Below the pieces are notes generated by a model. The model did not search any database. It saw only the letters and a program-made list of their open reading frames with translations, and was not told the origin of the DNA. A DNA stretch of 6,925 nt from DATBWZ01 sp036514535. GTDB lineage: Bacteria; JAMCPX01; DATBWZ01. Below, piece after piece: positions 6,011-6,925 of this stretch. Each line of letters begins with the position of its first letter. The stretch's first letter is position 1. The position numbers and the translations under genes are program-made. The stretch spans positions 1 to 6,925 of the forward strand of contig DATBWZ010000070.1 of the NCBI GenBank assembly GCA_036514535.1. The letters run 5' to 3'.

Positions 6011-6032
6011 CATAGAAAAATTTATATGTTGC
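6007..6032 (+). repeat. 8-bp inverted repeat between the FHA gene and flhB
   Basis: GCAACATA (6007-6014) and TATGTTGC (6025-6032) are perfect inverted arms with a 10-base, A/T-rich centre. The left arm overlaps the -35 box of the FHA promoter and the repeat lies upstream of the flhB promoter candidate, so it could be an operator serving both directions. As RNA on the plus strand it would be an 8-bp hairpin; it is not followed by a U-run, so it is not an intrinsic terminator. Confidence 0.5.
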
Positions 6033-6061
6033 CGCAAAGTAAAAATGGCGGGGTATGGACG

Positions 6062-6087
6062 CAAAGATTTCTGAAACTATCCGATAA
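6062..6087 (+). promoter_or_regulatory. Possible sigma28 (FliA)-type promoter for flhB
   Basis: CAAAGATT (6062-6069), 10 bp, then TCCGATAA (6080-6087). Compared with the flagellar consensus TAAAGTTT-N11-GCCGATAA, this matches 6 of 8 and 7 of 8 positions, with a spacer one base short. The expected +1 is near 6094, six bases before the flhB ATG. A match next to a flagellar-type gene is suggestive but not proof. Confidence 0.4.
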
Positions 6088-6099
6088 ATATAAATAGAG

Positions 6100-6925
6100 A
6101 TGTCTGCCAATGGCGAAAAAACCGAAGAACCAACGCCCAAGCGATTAAAGAAATCCAGGGAGGATGGGCGCGTTGCTAAAAGCCATGATTTTGCGGCAGT
6201 TTTTATATTATTTGCCGGCGTTCTGGCGTTGTTAAATGCGGGATGGATAAAAATTGCCGGCTATTTAAAAGATTCATTATCAGGGAACCTGAGAGCGGAC
6301 GCAGCCATGATTACTGCGGAGAGGATTGGTTTTAGAATCCTGATGGCTATCCTTATACCAGTTACCCTGATGGCTGTATTCTCGGGTTTTGTCCAGACCC
6401 GGGGCCTTTTCAGCATTAAAACGATAAAACCCAAAATGGAGAGGCTGGATCCAGTCCGGAAATTAAAGCAGATTATTTCCAAAAAGAGCCTGTTTGAATT
6501 GATTAAAATTTTTTTAAAACTCAGCGTAATATTTATAATCTTTATCTATGCCGCCGCCTCTGTTTCAAAAGAATTGAATTACTATCAGATGGTTGATTAC
6601 GGGGCTATTCCGGATATTTACAAATTATGTTCAAGCCTGTTGCTGAAAACACTTATTCCATTTCTCCTGGTTATTGGAATAATGGATTTCATATACCAGA
6701 AAAACAGCCTGCGCAAGGAACTGATGATGACGAAGGCGGAGTTGAAAGAGGAGTTCAAAGAGGACGAGGGTAATCCCGAGACCAAAGGACGGCGGCGGCA
6801 GTTGCACCACGAGATATCAGCGCACAATCTGAGGGAATCTGTAATGGGAGCGGACTTTGTGGTTGTTAATCCCTCGCATATGGCGGTGGCTGTAAAGTAT
6901 GATGAAAAGGCAATGTCTGCGCCGC
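6100..6925 (+). CDS. flhB: Export apparatus switch protein FlhB (or injectisome SctU), 3' end outside window
   Basis: The first 275 residues are present; the frame is open to the window edge. FlhB/SctU sits in the inner-membrane export gate of the flagellum or type III secretion system and switches substrate class after self-cleavage. Seen here: the family N terminus EKTEEPTPKRL...GRVAKS (6-28); four hydrophobic segments (about 31-55, 78-98, 136-156, 178-200); a cytoplasmic loop LFSIKTIKPKMERLDPVRK (103-121); KAELKEEFKEDEGNPETKGR (212-231); and the autocleavage site NPSH (257-260), where the usual NPTH has Thr replaced by Ser. VKYDEKAMSAP after the site is FlhB-like, whereas RRRQLHHEI...NLRESV just before it recalls SctU. 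The sigma28-like promoter and the lack of SctT upstream tilt me towards flagellar FlhB. ATG at 6100 matches the usual N terminus. Confidence 0.88.
   Translation, partial: MSANGEKTEEPTPKRLKKSREDGRVAKSHDFAAVFILFAGVLALLNAGWIKIAGYLKDSLSGNLRADAAMITAERIGFRILMAILIPVTLMAVFSGFVQTRGLFSIKTIKPKMERLDPVRKLKQIISKKSLFELIKIFLKLSVIFIIFIYAAASVSKELNYYQMVDYGAIPDIYKLCSSLLLKTLIPFLLVIGIMDFIYQKNSLRKELMMTKAELKEEFKEDEGNPETKGRRRQLHHEISAHNLRESVMGADFVVVNPSHMAVAVKYDEKAMSAP

Noticed and set aside
6046..6064. Possible sigma54 promoter (TGGC ... GCAA) before flhB
   Set aside because: The GG-to-GC spacing is 12 bases instead of the invariant 10, so it cannot be a normal -24/-12 element.

Overview
This 6.9 kb window looks like ordinary chromosomal DNA from a moderate-to-low-GC, motile, Gram-negative-type bacterium. 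It holds a cobalt/nickel ECF importer, an orphan MshEN domain protein, two TusA-like proteins, RdgB and FlhB. That mix fits a Nitrospirota or Desulfobacterota (former deltaproteobacterial) lineage, but this is inferred from gene flavour; nothing here fixes the taxon. No mobile element, CRISPR array, tRNA or rRNA was seen.

Layout. (1) 1-2534, minus strand: a tightly overlapping four-gene operon cbiM - PDGLE-type cbiN - cbiQ - cbiO, encoding an energy-coupling-factor importer for Co2+ or Ni2+. The ATPase ends in an extreme histidine-rich tail, and cbiQ appears to start at a CTG codon. (2) 2535-2629: a compact divergent promoter region with two back-to-back TTGACA boxes and no room for a metal or cobalamin riboswitch. 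(3) 2630-3901, plus strand: an orphan protein with an N-terminal MshEN (GspE_N) c-di-GMP-binding-type domain, a long linker and a possible GAF-like C-terminal domain, but no ATPase. (4) 3951-4450, plus strand: two tandem small TusA-like proteins, both with CPYT instead of CPxP. (5) 4468-5972, minus strand: an FHA-domain protein, a YbgC-like acyl-CoA thioesterase and the house-cleaning nucleotidase RdgB; the last two are translationally coupled. (6) 5973-6099: a second divergent regulatory region with an 8-bp inverted repeat, a 12-bp palindrome, a sigma70-like promoter facing the FHA gene and a sigma28-like promoter facing flhB. (7) 6100-6925, plus strand: the first 275 codons of FlhB (or its injectisome homologue SctU), running off the window end.

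The most unusual recurring signal is promoter placement. Good sigma70-like -35/-10 pairs with 17-bp spacing lie so close to the start codons at 2630/2636, 3951 and 5972 that the predicted transcripts have almost no 5' leader. cbiM (about 17 nt, no Shine-Dalgarno) and flhB (about 6 nt) also have very short leaders. Genes inside operons, by contrast, carry good Shine-Dalgarno sequences (cbiN, cbiQ, the second TusA, thioesterase, rdgB). Two c-di-GMP/motility-related elements (the MshEN protein and flhB with its odd leader) hint at second-messenger control, but no clear new multi-gene system is visible in this window.
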